DNA of 64,000 nucleotides, from NCBI RefSeq assembly GCF_004014715.1, contig NZ_CP034834.1, positions 496,001 to 560,000 on the forward strand. The letters run 5' to 3'. Numbering within the stretch: the stretch's first letter is position 1; each line of letters opens with the position of its first letter. This document shows, piece by piece, positions 46,720 to 56,332 of the stretch. The position numbers and the translations under genes are program-made. The notes below the pieces were generated by a model. It did not search any database. It saw only the letters and a list, made by a program, of their open reading frames with translations, and was not told where the DNA came from. This DNA comes from Pseudoalteromonas sp. R3. GTDB lineage: Bacteria; Pseudomonadota; Gammaproteobacteria; Enterobacterales; Alteromonadaceae.

Positions 46720-47142
46720 ATGCGAAAAATGAGGTTAGCGATAGTTGCCTTGGTCATTGTTTCGGCATGTACAATAGCAAAGGAACAGAAGCCATATCGT
46801 TTTGACACCATGCAGATGACGTTGGATACATTTTTATTCGACCGAAACGATAGAGTAAGACCCGCAAAAAGCGACTTTAAAATTAATCGCAGTGTGGCGA
46901 TGTCGAATGACGATGGTTACAGGGCGGTGCTACTAAGCCTTGAGAACCTTTCATCAGGTCGGCGAATATTGGAGCCTGAGCAACTTATGGTCATCTACGC
47001 CGATGGCACAGCACATCAAGTCAGCGCGTTACCTCATAAGATAATGTTAGAGGGCAATGAAAAGCGCAACTTCACATTAGAGCTTGGCGCGAATGACTAC
47101 CCCGTTGTCGCAGTTGTAACTGCCAATAGCTCTGGGTATTAG
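46720..47142 (+). CDS. Putative lipoprotein of unknown function
   Basis: A 140-aa exported protein. The N terminus MRKMRLAIVALVIVSACTIA contains a lipobox-like IVSAC with Cys17. The remaining 120 residues look like a single beta sandwich (RAVLLSLENLSSGRRILEPE, LMVIYADGTAHQVSALP, RNFTLELGANDYPVVAVV). No family recognised. Its stop is three bases before the anmK start, so it is probably cotranscribed with anmK. Confidence 0.65.
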   Translation: MRKMRLAIVALVIVSACTIAKEQKPYRFDTMQMTLDTFLFDRNDRVRPAKSDFKINRSVAMSNDDGYRAVLLSLENLSSGRRILEPEQLMVIYADGTAHQVSALPHKIMLEGNEKRNFTLELGANDYPVVAVVTANSSGY

Positions 47143-47145
47143 GTA

Positions 47146-48312
47146 ATGGGTATTAAGCAAATAAATCAGCTGAGTTCCATTGCGAACAAGCCCTCTCGTA
47201 TAATTTTGGGATTGATGAGTGGCACCTCATTAGACGGTCTAGATATTGCCTTGTGTCAGGTGAGCGGGGCAGGTAAAACGACACGCTGTAAACTACTTAA
47301 GTTCACAACGGCTGCTTACGATAATGAGTTTAAAGAAAAGGTTCGTAAGGTCTTTGCTAAAGGTTACGTAGACTTTGAGTATTTAACGCTATTGCATCCC
47401 TGGGTCGGTTACTATCATGCGAAAATCATTAATCAAACGCTGACGCAATGGCAGCTAGAGCCTCAGGATATTGACCTGATAGCCAGCCACGGGCAGACTG
47501 TTTACCATTGCCCGCAGCATCAGCATTCATACACTGACTTTGGAAACGGCACGCTACAGCTAGGTGACGGCGATCACGTTGCGACTCACACTCAGATCAT
47601 TACCATTTCGGATTTCAGACAAAAACACATAGCCAAAGGTGGTGAGGGTGCGCCGCTTGCACAATATGGTGACTATTTATTGTATCAAAACTCAGATATT
47701 CACCGTATTTTGCTGAATTTAGGCGGTATAGCAAATTTTACTGTTCTAAAAGCGGGTGGAGAAATAGAAGATATTCAATGCACCGATATTGGCCCCGGCA
47801 ACACCCTAATGGATGCGTACTGCCAGCAGTATTTTAATATACCTTATGACGAGTCAGGGGCGATTGCTGCTCAGGGGAAAGTGTCGGAAGAACTCCTGGA
47901 TTTGCTTAAGTCTGTTCCATTTTTTCATTACACCGTCCCGAAAACAACTGGGCCAGAAGTGTTTAGTTTGGCGATGCTGGAAGACAAGATAATGTGTCTT
48001 GGTTCCGTTTTGTCTCATTACGATGTGCTGGCTACACTGAATGAGTTAACGGCCTGGTGTGTTCTCGAGCAGATCAACTGTTTGGGGTTGCGCGGTCCTA
48101 CAGAGTTGTTGCTAAGTGGCGGAGGTGCCCACAATACTCTGCTGCTATCTAAGTTAAAGTCCCGTTTATCTGAGGAGTTTGACGTATCCAAACTATCGAG
48201 TGACGGCGTCGGGGTAGATTCCAAAGAAGCTGCACTATTTGCGGTCCTGGCAAATGAGTGCGTAGCGGGGGATGGGTTATTTTCTTTCGGTAAGATAAGC
48301 CTGCCGGGATGA
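47146..48312 (+). CDS. anmK: AnmK, anhydro-N-acetylmuramic acid kinase
   Basis: A 388-aa ASKHA-fold kinase that hydrolyses and phosphorylates 1,6-anhydroMurNAc to MurNAc-6-phosphate during peptidoglycan recycling. Diagnostic motifs are LGLMSGTSLDGLDIALCQ, SHGQTVYH, GGEGAPLAQYGDYLLY, RILLNLGGIANFTVL and LLSGGGAHN. Length is about normal for the family with a short N-terminal extension. The substrate would be produced by lytic transglycosylases such as the one at 21230. Its 3' end overlaps a convergent gene by 36 bp. Confidence 0.94.
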   Translation: MGIKQINQLSSIANKPSRIILGLMSGTSLDGLDIALCQVSGAGKTTRCKLLKFTTAAYDNEFKEKVRKVFAKGYVDFEYLTLLHPWVGYYHAKIINQTLTQWQLEPQDIDLIASHGQTVYHCPQHQHSYTDFGNGTLQLGDGDHVATHTQIITISDFRQKHIAKGGEGAPLAQYGDYLLYQNSDIHRILLNLGGIANFTVLKAGGEIEDIQCTDIGPGNTLMDAYCQQYFNIPYDESGAIAAQGKVSEELLDLLKSVPFFHYTVPKTTGPEVFSLAMLEDKIMCLGSVLSHYDVLATLNELTAWCVLEQINCLGLRGPTELLLSGGGAHNTLLLSKLKSRLSEEFDVSKLSSDGVGVDSKEAALFAVLANECVAGDGLFSFGKISLPG

Positions 48313-48801
48313 TCCAAACAAGGTGTTGAATTCGCAGCGAATGTATTTCGCAATCGTGTGTAAAACACCTGCTGTAGAACCTGATGGCGCAACGTTTAAC
48401 TTGCGCTGCATCTCGGTGCTGCTGATCTCACGAGGCAAATAAGCCATGTAGTCCATACTATTTTTAATGCGCTCTTTGTGGCCCAGTAAACTCAATTGTA
48501 AGTTGTACGAGCCGCATTGTCCTGCACCGCTCAGACGTAACTCTACTGAACCTTTGATAATGTCTTGTTCTTGCAATTGCAGCTGACCTATAAAGTCGAC
48601 ACTGCGATTATCTTGGTGGTTAGCTGTTGCTCGGATCTGATTTCCAGCTATAGCGTCCTTAGGGAGCTGACAAGAAACAATAAGCTCATCTTGTTCAATG
48701 TAAAATTCAAGCTGATCAAATGGTGAGCCATGCTCGAGAAAAAACAATTGCTGTGCCTGGTCCTTTATGTCAAAAGTCAAAGACCGTTTACGTGTATTCA
48801 T
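48277..48801 (-). CDS. Hypothetical protein overlapping anmK 3' end
   Basis: A 174-aa soluble protein beginning MNTRKRSLTFDIKDQAQQLF. It has a beta-rich middle (FYIEQDELIVSCQLP, FIGQLQLQEQDIIKGSVELR) and a helical C-terminal end (MQRKLNVAPSGSTAGVLHTI). No signal peptide or known domain. The last 12 codons overlap the end of anmK antisense, so the two convergent transcripts share sequence. Coding quality in the non-overlapping part is good. Confidence 0.65.
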   Translation of the reverse strand: MNTRKRSLTFDIKDQAQQLFFLEHGSPFDQLEFYIEQDELIVSCQLPKDAIAGNQIRATANHQDNRSVDFIGQLQLQEQDIIKGSVELRLSGAGQCGSYNLQLSLLGHKERIKNSMDYMAYLPREISSTEMQRKLNVAPSGSTAGVLHTIAKYIRCEFNTLFGSSRQAYLTERK

Positions 48802-48859
48802 GATTTTGCCGAAAAATTAAACTAGGCTAATTATGCAGGTTCAATATGTCAGAATTATT

Positions 48860-48888
48860 AAAAAGGGCTCTTAGCTGAGCCCTTTTTA
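48860..48888. terminator. Terminator of the Na/Pi transporter gene
   Basis: AAAAGGGCTC (48861-48870) and GAGCCCTTTT (48877-48886) form a 10-bp stem with a 6-base loop in the gap downstream of the minus-strand transporter gene; A/T tails on both sides. Confidence 0.85.
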
Positions 48889-48925
48889 CCACATTCTGAC
48901 GAGTTATAATGTCAGATTACTCTCA

Positions 48926-50065
48926 TTACTTGATGGCTAGCATCAACAGTCCTGGCAGGACGAAGAAAGAGCCCAGCACGTAACCAAATGCCGCTGATTT
49001 ATTACGTGTACCAATTTGAGCAAGCTTTTCAGCAAGTTGCAGAGGAATTTCGCGTAGCAGTGGTAGTCCGTATATCAGACCAACTGCAAATACGTTAAAC
49101 ATAACGTGCACTAATGCAATCGTCAGGGCAACTTCTGCGTTAGGGCCTGTGATTGAGGTAGCGGCAAGTAGTGCAGTGATAGTAGTACCAATGTTAGCGC
49201 CCAGTGTGAAAGGGTAAATCTGACGAGTGTTAAACACACCACTACCTGCAAGAGGGATCATCAAGCTGGTTGTGGTGGAAGAAGATTGAACCATGACAGT
49301 CACTACTGCACCTGAACTGATACCAGCGACAGGACCACGACCAATTGCACTGTGTAATAGTTCTTTCGCACGGCCAACTAGCGCTTTCTTAAGGAGTTTA
49401 CCAAGAGTTGTAACTGCGAACAGGATCATGGCAATACCAACGATAACCATAGCGACACCCACAGCTTTGCCATCCAGGAAGCTCACCGCATCTTTTACCA
49501 ATCCGACAGCTGGTTTTACAAGTGGCTTGATGAAGTTATAGCTCTTAAGAGAAAGGTCAGCGTCACCAACAAACAGGTGAGACAGCGCTGCTGAGAATTT
49601 TTCCAGCAGGCCAAACATAATCTCTAACGGCAGGAAAATTGCCACCGCAAGCAGGTTAAAGAAATCATGAACCGTTGACGCGGCAAAAGCGCGCTGGAAT
49701 TCTTCTTTATTGCGGATGTGGCCAATCGATACCAAGGTATTAGTAATAGTAGTACCGATGTTTGCACCCATAATCATGGGAATCGCGATACCCAAGGGCA
49801 GGCCACCAGCGACAAGGCCGACAATAACTGAAGTAACTGTAGATGAAGATTGAACGAGAGCGGTTGCAAATGCACCAAGCATTAATGCGACGAATGGGTT
49901 AGTTGCAAATGCGAAAATTTCTTTTGCGCCTTCCGTGCCGCCTGAAGCCAGCTTAAAACCGCCGCTGACTGTACCAACAGCAACTAATACAAGGTAGACC
50001 AGTAAAGCAATTGCGGTCCAGTTTAAGATCTTTGCAAAAAGAGAGGTTTGATTTTGTTCACTCAT
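48926..50065 (-). CDS. Na+/phosphate cotransporter (NptA/PNaS family)
   Basis: A 379-aa inner-membrane protein with two inverted repeats, each carrying the family QSSST motif: FATALVQSSSTVTSVIVGLV and VVTVMVQSSSTTTSLMIPLA. The repeats GANIGTTITNTLVSIGHI and GANIGTTITALLAATSI are also paired. It imports phosphate with sodium, suiting a marine organism. There is no C-terminal PhoU-like domain. A Pho-box-like element 70-90 bp upstream suggests induction under phosphate limitation. Confidence 0.9.
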   Translation of the reverse strand: MSEQNQTSLFAKILNWTAIALLVYLVLVAVGTVSGGFKLASGGTEGAKEIFAFATNPFVALMLGAFATALVQSSSTVTSVIVGLVAGGLPLGIAIPMIMGANIGTTITNTLVSIGHIRNKEEFQRAFAASTVHDFFNLLAVAIFLPLEIMFGLLEKFSAALSHLFVGDADLSLKSYNFIKPLVKPAVGLVKDAVSFLDGKAVGVAMVIVGIAMILFAVTTLGKLLKKALVGRAKELLHSAIGRGPVAGISSGAVVTVMVQSSSTTTSLMIPLAGSGVFNTRQIYPFTLGANIGTTITALLAATSITGPNAEVALTIALVHVMFNVFAVGLIYGLPLLREIPLQLAEKLAQIGTRNKSAAFGYVLGSFFVLPGLLMLAIK

Positions 50066-50135
50066 GATTTTACTCAGTTATGTCTTGCCATGTTATGTGG
50101 CATTTTAATGACGTTTTTATTTCAGGGCGGATTAA

Positions 50136-50153
50136 AACAAAGTTATATGACAG
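50136..50153 (-). promoter_or_regulatory. Putative Pho box upstream of the Na/Pi transporter
   Basis: On the minus strand CTGTCATATAACTTTGTT begins with the exact PhoB half-site CTGTCAT, then an AT-rich 4-bp linker and a poor second half. It lies 71-88 bp before the transporter ATG. The rest of the 300-bp divergent gap (50066-50365) has no other recognised signal. Confidence 0.45.
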
Positions 50154-50365
50154 AAATATTTCAAAGCGATTGTCATTTAACCAGGTACTCAAAGTTTAAG
50201 AGGTAAGTTTGGCATTTTGGCTATGAAGGAATTGTGGAAGTTTTTTTAAGTTTCTAATAAATAGTGCTATTTTGAAATTTGCAACAGTGTTACATTGGTT
50301 TACATTCTTGAGGCGCGAGAAAGTTATCTCGTCTGTAATCCACATTTCCTACACGATTTAGACCT

Positions 50366-52363
50366 ATGATAGTTACAAATGGTTACCGAGTCTTGTTCAT
50401 GCGTTTTATCTTATTGCTTTTAATGGGGTATTTTTTGTTCGCTGGTAAAGTTGTCAGCGCAAATCAACAGCAAAGTATTCTGCTTGGAGACAGCACAACG
50501 CAGCGCTCGCTGAACGATGCCGTTTTTTTCTTTGACTACGATAATCAAATTAACAAAGCTGACGATGTGCACAGACATTCAGAACAGTTTGTGTCTTTAG
50601 ATGAGATAGAGAAACGTCCCCAGCATGCACTCTATTCAAAATGGGTAAGGTTGACGTTCGATAATAGAAGTAGCAACACAGACTGGGTATTATCTTTTGG
50701 CTTTGCAAGACTGCCTAAGCTCGCAGTTTATCAGCTGGAAGATGGTGTTCTTAGGCTGGTACACAGGCAGGGTGCACATTCGAGTTTTAACCAACGTCCT
50801 ATTCAGGACCCTCAAATGTACCTGCCCCTGAACATTGAATCCGGCAAAAGTGAATTCCTGATTGAGTACCAGACGTTTGCAAATGCGCCCGCCAACTTAC
50901 GCTTGCATTCGCACGCACATTATTTATCGACTTCGCAACTTAGTATTTTAACTAACGCCAGCCTGGCTGGGGTGGTTGCAGCCATTTTGCTCATTGTCAT
51001 CGTGAACCTGGCTTTTAACCGCAATACTACCAATGTCTTCTACGCGTTATGGACCCTACTTTTCTTACTTATCGTAATCGACATGGCCGGTTTTTCTTTT
51101 CAGTACTTCTGGCCCAATCACGGCTTCTTTAGCGGTCAGTTCTCAATTGGCCTGATGGCAACGGTACCGATATTTCATTTGCTATTTGTTCGAGGCTTTT
51201 TGCAGCTCAAGCACTATCATCCGACGCTTAACTCTGTCTATATTGCAGCAACCTGGCTTTATATTAGCCTGGTCCCTACCGCTTTGTATCTCGAAAGTGT
51301 TTATTACAACTTGCTTGCCAGTACGTTTGTGATCCCGCTGTTTGTATACACTTGCGTGTGGAGTTTCAGACAACGGGGGCCGGGTATGAGAACGTTTACT
51401 TACAGCCTTATCAACCACCTTGTATTTCTAAATCTGTTCACCATAGTTGGTGCGAGTTATGGCAACCTGATAGATGTCTTTGATATTACATCATTTATCA
51501 AAGTCGGATACCTCATTGAAGTACTGTTGTTTACTGTCGCGCTGGCACTACAGCATAAGTCACTTCAAGGCCAGCTGGTGAAACACCTGGAACAGCAGGT
51601 AAATGCACTCAATCGCACTGTAGATAGCGAGCGTCAAGTTGTAAGTGAGCAGGTAAATCAGCTTAAAGCAAAAGAAGAGCAGCTATTTACTGATCTGTCC
51701 CACGAATTACGTACTCCGCTTACCGTGATGAAGATTCAGGTAGAGTCGTTGCAGTACAATATCGTTGAAAACGTCGAAGATTCCTATGCTAAGTTGATGG
51801 CTAAAATTGATGAGTTACACAAGTTCATCGATCAGTTGATGTTAGTTACTGGCGATAAAGAGGTTGCTAATATTCTGAAAAAAGAAGACGTTAAAGTCGC
51901 ACATTTTATGAATGAAACATTTCAGACGTGCATGACTTATGTCGACCCTAAGAAGGCTAGGCTCGAAATCATCAATCGACTGGATCCACATTTTACCATG
52001 CAGTTTGACAAACGTTCTATTGGCAATGCTATTTTGGAAGTGGTGAAAAATGCGCTCAAATATGGTGGTGACGGCGTCGATATCAAAATGAGTGCGTTGG
52101 TGAGTGAGCGGCACTTAGTGTTGCGAATAGAAGATTCTGGTATGCCGCTGTCATACGATGCCCATCGACAATTGTTTCAACCGCTGTTTAGGGAGGAAGC
52201 TTCGCGCAGTTCACTCAGCGGCGGTAAAGGCATGGGACTGGCCGTGTGCAAGAAAATTATAGAATGTCATGGTGGGAAAATCGATTCACACAATAGTCTG
52301 TTGGGTGGACTGTGTATTGAAATTATTCTGCCTACATCTGAAGTCGATTTGGCATTGGCATAG
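50366..52363 (+). CDS. 7TMR-DISM sensor histidine kinase
   Basis: A 665-aa membrane kinase. After a signal-like helix (13-32) a periplasmic 7TMR-DISMED2 beta domain (about 40-185) is followed by seven membrane helices (about 195-395), a coiled coil (400-440), the H-box FTDLSHELRTPLTVMKI with His446, and an ATPase domain (VVKNALKYGG, GKGMGLAVCKKIIECHGG). Such receptors sense carbohydrates or other ligands in the periplasm. No response regulator is adjacent, so it is an orphan. It is divergent from the Na/Pi transporter across 300 bp. Confidence 0.92.
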   Translation: MIVTNGYRVLFMRFILLLLMGYFLFAGKVVSANQQQSILLGDSTTQRSLNDAVFFFDYDNQINKADDVHRHSEQFVSLDEIEKRPQHALYSKWVRLTFDNRSSNTDWVLSFGFARLPKLAVYQLEDGVLRLVHRQGAHSSFNQRPIQDPQMYLPLNIESGKSEFLIEYQTFANAPANLRLHSHAHYLSTSQLSILTNASLAGVVAAILLIVIVNLAFNRNTTNVFYALWTLLFLLIVIDMAGFSFQYFWPNHGFFSGQFSIGLMATVPIFHLLFVRGFLQLKHYHPTLNSVYIAATWLYISLVPTALYLESVYYNLLASTFVIPLFVYTCVWSFRQRGPGMRTFTYSLINHLVFLNLFTIVGASYGNLIDVFDITSFIKVGYLIEVLLFTVALALQHKSLQGQLVKHLEQQVNALNRTVDSERQVVSEQVNQLKAKEEQLFTDLSHELRTPLTVMKIQVESLQYNIVENVEDSYAKLMAKIDELHKFIDQLMLVTGDKEVANILKKEDVKVAHFMNETFQTCMTYVDPKKARLEIINRLDPHFTMQFDKRSIGNAILEVVKNALKYGGDGVDIKMSALVSERHLVLRIEDSGMPLSYDAHRQLFQPLFREEASRSSLSGGKGMGLAVCKKIIECHGGKIDSHNSLLGGLCIEIILPTSEVDLALA

Positions 52364-52431
52364 AAAATAGTTGTAATCTGTTTGATGTCTGTCAGACTGC
52401 GCTCGAATTATTAAAGAGTAAGGTTACAGAC

Positions 52432-54234
52432 ATGATAAGAAAAACACTGGTCGCGCTCGTAGTCGGTTTAACATTGAGCGGATGCGAAATGACTGCCCAA
52501 CAAGTCGACTCCCATCAGGTCAGCGCCGCAAAGGTGGATGCAAACGCACAAATGATGGAGCTTGCAGAGGCATACTTCAATGAGAGCGTTACATTGAGCC
52601 CTCTGTCAGCCACCTTCTTTGGCATGTCTGAGTACAACGATAAATTCGAATCGCCACTTGGGCCAGAAAGCCTGAAAAAACAACAAGCATTTACCGCCAA
52701 ATACCTTGGTATGCTCGAAAAGATAGACAGGGAAGGGCTTTATGGTCAGGCTAAATTGTCTTTTGACATACTTCACTACGAATTAACACAACAGCAATCG
52801 GCTGAACAATTTGACGGCCACTTTCTGCCAATCGATCAAATGTATGGGTCTCACCATGTATTTGCCTCACTTGGCTCCGGAGAAAGTGCTCAGCCTTTTG
52901 AAACAGTAGAAGATTACGGAAACTTTCTTAAACGTGCCGATGGCTTTGTAGCTTGGTTAAGTTCAGCTCAGGAGATGATGTCTCAAGGTATCGCGCATCA
53001 GGTGGTGTTGCCAAAGGCAATTACGGTTAAAGTTATCCCTCAGTTTAAAACACACATCGTCGAACGTGCAGAGGACTCCATTTTCTGGGGACCTGTAAAG
53101 AATTTACCAGGGTCATTTTCTGCACAAGAAAAGCACCAGATAACTCAGTCCTACAAAAATTACATAGAACGTACCTTGATCCCCGCTTATCGTGACATGG
53201 TACAGTTTCTTGAAACTAAGTATTTACCTGCATCAAGAGAGACTGTGGGGTACAGTGCGTTACCAAATGGACAAGCCTGGTACCAATATTACATTAAAGA
53301 AAACACCACGCTGGATATGAGCGCAGAAGAGATCCATGCGCTTGGCCTGAGTGAAGTAAAGCGAATCCGCGATGAGATGGATAGAGTTAAGGAAACCGTC
53401 GGGTTTGAAGGTGACCTGCAGCAATTCTTCCAACACTTGCGCGATAGTGACGAATTTTATTTTGCATCAGAAGCTGAATTGATTAAAGCTTACGAAGAAG
53501 TGAAAAAGAAAATTGACGCGCGAGTGCCCTTGTTATTTGATATTCAGCCAAAGGCCGATTACGTTGTAAAACCCGTCGAGGCATTTCGAGCAGCATCAGC
53601 AGCTGGCGCATCATACGAGAGTCCTGCACCAGATGGCTCTCGTCCTGGTGTGTTCTATATCAACAGTCATAACCTGAAGGCACAGCCCAAGTTTATTGTT
53701 GAAACCTTGTCGATACATGAAGCTGCGCCCGGTCACCATTTTCAACTGGCATTGCAACAAGAAATAGAAGACTTACCAAAATTCAGAAAGTTTGGCGGTT
53801 CAACGGTGTTCGTTGAAGGTTGGGCCCTGTACGCTGAGAGTCTGGGTAAAGAACTGGGTTTGTTCACTGACCCTTATCAATGGTATGGCCGCCTGGCGGA
53901 TGAACAATTAAGAGCGATGCGTCTGGTTGTTGATACTGGGCTACATGCTAAAGGCTGGAGCCGAGAGCAGGCCATAGAGTTTATGTTGAATAACTCCTCT
54001 ATGGCGAAAAGTGATGTAGAAGCGGAAGTCGAGCGTTATATTGCATGGCCGGGTCAGGCTGTATCATATAAAGTTGGCCAGTTTAAAATTCGCCAGCTGC
54101 GCGAATATGCCGAGCAGGCGCTGGGTGAGCGGTTTGATATTCGTGCCTTTCACAACCAAGTGTTAATTGATGGCGCCGTCCCTATGCCGGTGTTACAAGA
54201 TAAAATCGAGCATTGGGTTAAATCTCAGTTGTAG
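52432..54234 (+). CDS. DUF885 family lipoprotein (putative metallopeptidase)
   Basis: A 600-aa protein with a lipoprotein signal (VALVVGLTLSGCEMTA, Cys19). The body matches DUF885 proteins, with the conserved SIHEAAPGHHFQLALQQE metal-binding-like motif, FVEGWALYAESLGKELGLF, and WPGQAVSYKVGQFKI near the C terminus. These resemble HExxH-type metallopeptidase folds, and some members are thought to be dipeptidases; activity is unproven here. It likely sits on the outer membrane. A hairpin terminator follows within 12 bp. Confidence 0.88.
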   Translation: MIRKTLVALVVGLTLSGCEMTAQQVDSHQVSAAKVDANAQMMELAEAYFNESVTLSPLSATFFGMSEYNDKFESPLGPESLKKQQAFTAKYLGMLEKIDREGLYGQAKLSFDILHYELTQQQSAEQFDGHFLPIDQMYGSHHVFASLGSGESAQPFETVEDYGNFLKRADGFVAWLSSAQEMMSQGIAHQVVLPKAITVKVIPQFKTHIVERAEDSIFWGPVKNLPGSFSAQEKHQITQSYKNYIERTLIPAYRDMVQFLETKYLPASRETVGYSALPNGQAWYQYYIKENTTLDMSAEEIHALGLSEVKRIRDEMDRVKETVGFEGDLQQFFQHLRDSDEFYFASEAELIKAYEEVKKKIDARVPLLFDIQPKADYVVKPVEAFRAASAAGASYESPAPDGSRPGVFYINSHNLKAQPKFIVETLSIHEAAPGHHFQLALQQEIEDLPKFRKFGGSTVFVEGWALYAESLGKELGLFTDPYQWYGRLADEQLRAMRLVVDTGLHAKGWSREQAIEFMLNNSSMAKSDVEAEVERYIAWPGQAVSYKVGQFKIRQLREYAEQALGERFDIRAFHNQVLIDGAVPMPVLQDKIEHWVKSQL

Positions 54235-54245
54235 TCGCAAATTTT

Positions 54246-54276
54246 AAGGCCAGCTTTGCGCTGGTCTTGTTCTTTT
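54246..54276 (+). terminator. Terminator after the DUF885 gene
   Basis: AAGGCCAGC and GCTGGTCTT form a 9-bp stem (one G-U pair) around TTTGC at 54246-54268, followed by TGTTCTTTT. Confidence 0.7.
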
Positions 54277-54318
54277 AGTACAATCTGCGCCCCGTTAGTT
54301 TGTGGCAAGTGCGAAGTT

Positions 54319-54825
54319 ATGAGTACAACTCCTTTTTGGATTGAGAAATCGTTGGAACAAATGAACCAGCAGGAGTGGGAAGCCATTTGTGATGGCTGCG
54401 GGAAATGCTGTTTGCATTCCTTTATTGACTCTGACGAAGAAGAGGGTGAACAATTTAGTAGTACAGATGTGCTTCGTGAAGGTGAAGAGCTACTATATAC
54501 CGATGTCGTGTGTCAATACAGTGATCAACAGACTTGTGCATGTACTCGCTACACTGAAAGGCAAACATTAGTCCCCTCATGCGTCCAATTGACGAAGGAC
54601 AATCTGAAAGATATTTTCTTTATGCCTCAGTCGTGTAGTTATCGCAGGCTCCATGAGGGTCGTGGCCTTGCCAGTTGGCATCCGCTGCACCATGATGGTT
54701 CGAAACAGGCCATGCATGATGCAGGGATCAGTATTTTGGGCAAAGCGATTAGCGAAAACGAGGTGGACCTGGAGCATGACTTTGAGGACCACATCGTCAC
54801 TTGGCCTGAGCTGGATATCGGCTAG
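54319..54825 (+). CDS. ycgN: YcgN family cysteine-cluster protein (UPF0260)
   Basis: A 168-aa cytoplasmic protein beginning MSTTPFWIEKSLEQMNQQEW. The cysteine motif CDGCGKCCLHSF and later VCQYSDQQTCACTRYTERQ and PSC are the hallmarks of the YkgJ/YcgN zinc- or iron-binding cluster. The tail SWHPLHHDGSKQAMHDAGIS is also typical. Function is unknown. I chose the ATG at 54319; the in-frame extension upstream overlaps the preceding terminator and is not family-like. Confidence 0.9.
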   Translation: MSTTPFWIEKSLEQMNQQEWEAICDGCGKCCLHSFIDSDEEEGEQFSSTDVLREGEELLYTDVVCQYSDQQTCACTRYTERQTLVPSCVQLTKDNLKDIFFMPQSCSYRRLHEGRGLASWHPLHHDGSKQAMHDAGISILGKAISENEVDLEHDFEDHIVTWPELDIG

Positions 54826-54837
54826 TCAACTTCACAT

Positions 54838-55923
54838 CTAAAAGGTGACACTTTCTCCTTCATTGAGAATATAAACTGGGCGTTGTGGTGCAATCTCTTG
54901 CTTCACATGCAAGAGTCTGAACAAGGCTGAATGTGACGTCAGATCGCCCATCTTCCAGCTCATGTTACCGTACCCCCAAGGGATCACCTGCTTACAGTTG
55001 AGGTCGTTAGCTGCTGCAAGCATATCTTCAGGCGTTAAATGTACATTTCGGTACCACCTAGCATATTCTTCATGGTGATAAGACGCGATTGGTAACAGGC
55101 AAACATCAATGTCGCCGTAACGTTGCTGTATATCACCGAAGTGGGGTGAGTATCCGGTATCACCGGCATAGAATAGCGTTTTTCCCTCAAATTCAAAGAG
55201 CCAGCCTCCCCAAAGTGTCGCGTCGTTGTCTTCTGTAATGTAGGGGACAATGATCCTGTTGCTAAAGTGGTGTGCCGGCACGAAATTTACAGTAAGCCCC
55301 TGGCTTCGCGCACTCGCATACCAGGCCATTTCCTGAATTTTGTATCCGCCATCTGAGAAATAGTCTGCAAACCCCAGCGGGGTGTAATAAGTTGGTCCGG
55401 TTCCCAAAATGTCTATGTCTGATTTATTGAAATGATCATAATGTATGTGGGAGTATACAACCGCGCTTAATTGGTCCAGCTCAGGTTTTGAAGGCCAGTC
55501 TGGTTCAGTGCGATAAAAGCCTCCGGTCAGCTTGAATCCAACGTCTATGGGCCAGTCAAATTGTTTGCTTACTGGATCAACCAATACTTGCTGGCCATCG
55601 GGCATGGTAAGCAAAAAGCTCGCATGACCCAGCCATTTTACGTTAAAACCGAGTTCAGGTGCTACGTCAGGACGCTCGCCTATGTACTGACATTGCTCCA
55701 TGTCGTCCTGACACTGAATAAGCGGCGTATCCGGATAACACCCTTCTTCACAGGTATAGGGATATGTTTCTGGTTGCTTGTAGAGGTTAGCAAATCGGTC
55801 AGTATAGCCCTCGGATGTCTTATATTTAACCACAGTTTGCTCTGACTGTTCTACAGCAACCTGATTGGCAGTACATGCACCAAGAAAAAGAGTAAAAGGA
55901 AAGAGTAAGTAGGCTTTGCTCAT
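54838..55923 (-). CDS. MBL-fold metallo-hydrolase, lipoprotein (NAPE-PLD/RomA-like)
   Basis: A 361-aa metallo-beta-lactamase-fold protein. The lipoprotein signal is KAYLLFPFTLFLGACTAN (Cys17). The zinc motif HIHYDHFNKSD, the NVKWLGHASFLLTMPDGQ opening and FYAGDTGYSPHFG place it with the NAPE-PLD-like group, whose members cleave phosphodiesters of lipids. The substrate here is unknown. I start at the ATG at 55923, which opens a good lipoprotein signal, rather than 26 codons earlier. It is convergent with ycgN. Confidence 0.88.
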   Translation of the reverse strand: MSKAYLLFPFTLFLGACTANQVAVEQSEQTVVKYKTSEGYTDRFANLYKQPETYPYTCEEGCYPDTPLIQCQDDMEQCQYIGERPDVAPELGFNVKWLGHASFLLTMPDGQQVLVDPVSKQFDWPIDVGFKLTGGFYRTEPDWPSKPELDQLSAVVYSHIHYDHFNKSDIDILGTGPTYYTPLGFADYFSDGGYKIQEMAWYASARSQGLTVNFVPAHHFSNRIIVPYITEDNDATLWGGWLFEFEGKTLFYAGDTGYSPHFGDIQQRYGDIDVCLLPIASYHHEEYARWYRNVHLTPEDMLAAANDLNCKQVIPWGYGNMSWKMGDLTSHSALFRLLHVKQEIAPQRPVYILNEGESVTF

Positions 55924-56053
55924 ATAATAGGTCTTTTTTAGTTCTTCTAATATGTTAGGCTTGGGTTGCATAGTACAAGTGATGGGCATAATATCAAACA
56001 CTCAGATGTAAACAGGTATGTATTTGGCTGAGTGTTGTTGTCAGAGGTAATGT

Positions 56054-56320
56054 GTGGATAGAGTAGCGCCTGAAACTTGGTATGCAGTAGGCTTTTTTTT
56101 CTCTCTTATTTTAGGGCCATTTATCATTGGCCTGTGCCTGATGAAGCTTTATCGGTTTTACCGCCCCAAGGATATTCCTGAGTCTGAAGAGAGTTCAGTG
56201 TCGGTGGTATCCCAGATAAGTGCCCAGCGAGATGGTTTTTTTAAGATTTACTTGCTTGGGTTGGCGGTGTGTTCACCCGGCTTTTACTACGTTTATATGC
56301 ATTTTCTGGTGCACATTTAA
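56054..56320 (+). CDS. Small membrane protein, unknown function
   Basis: An 88-aa protein starting with GTG (AGAGG eight bases upstream). Two membrane helices (VGFFFSLILGPFIIGLCLM and IYLLGLAVCSPGFYYVYM) flank a polar loop. No family recognised. It is divergent from the metallo-hydrolase gene. Confidence 0.55.
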   Translation: MDRVAPETWYAVGFFFSLILGPFIIGLCLMKLYRFYRPKDIPESEESSVSVVSQISAQRDGFFKIYLLGLAVCSPGFYYVYMHFLVHI

Positions 56321-56332
56321 CCCTCAGGTATG

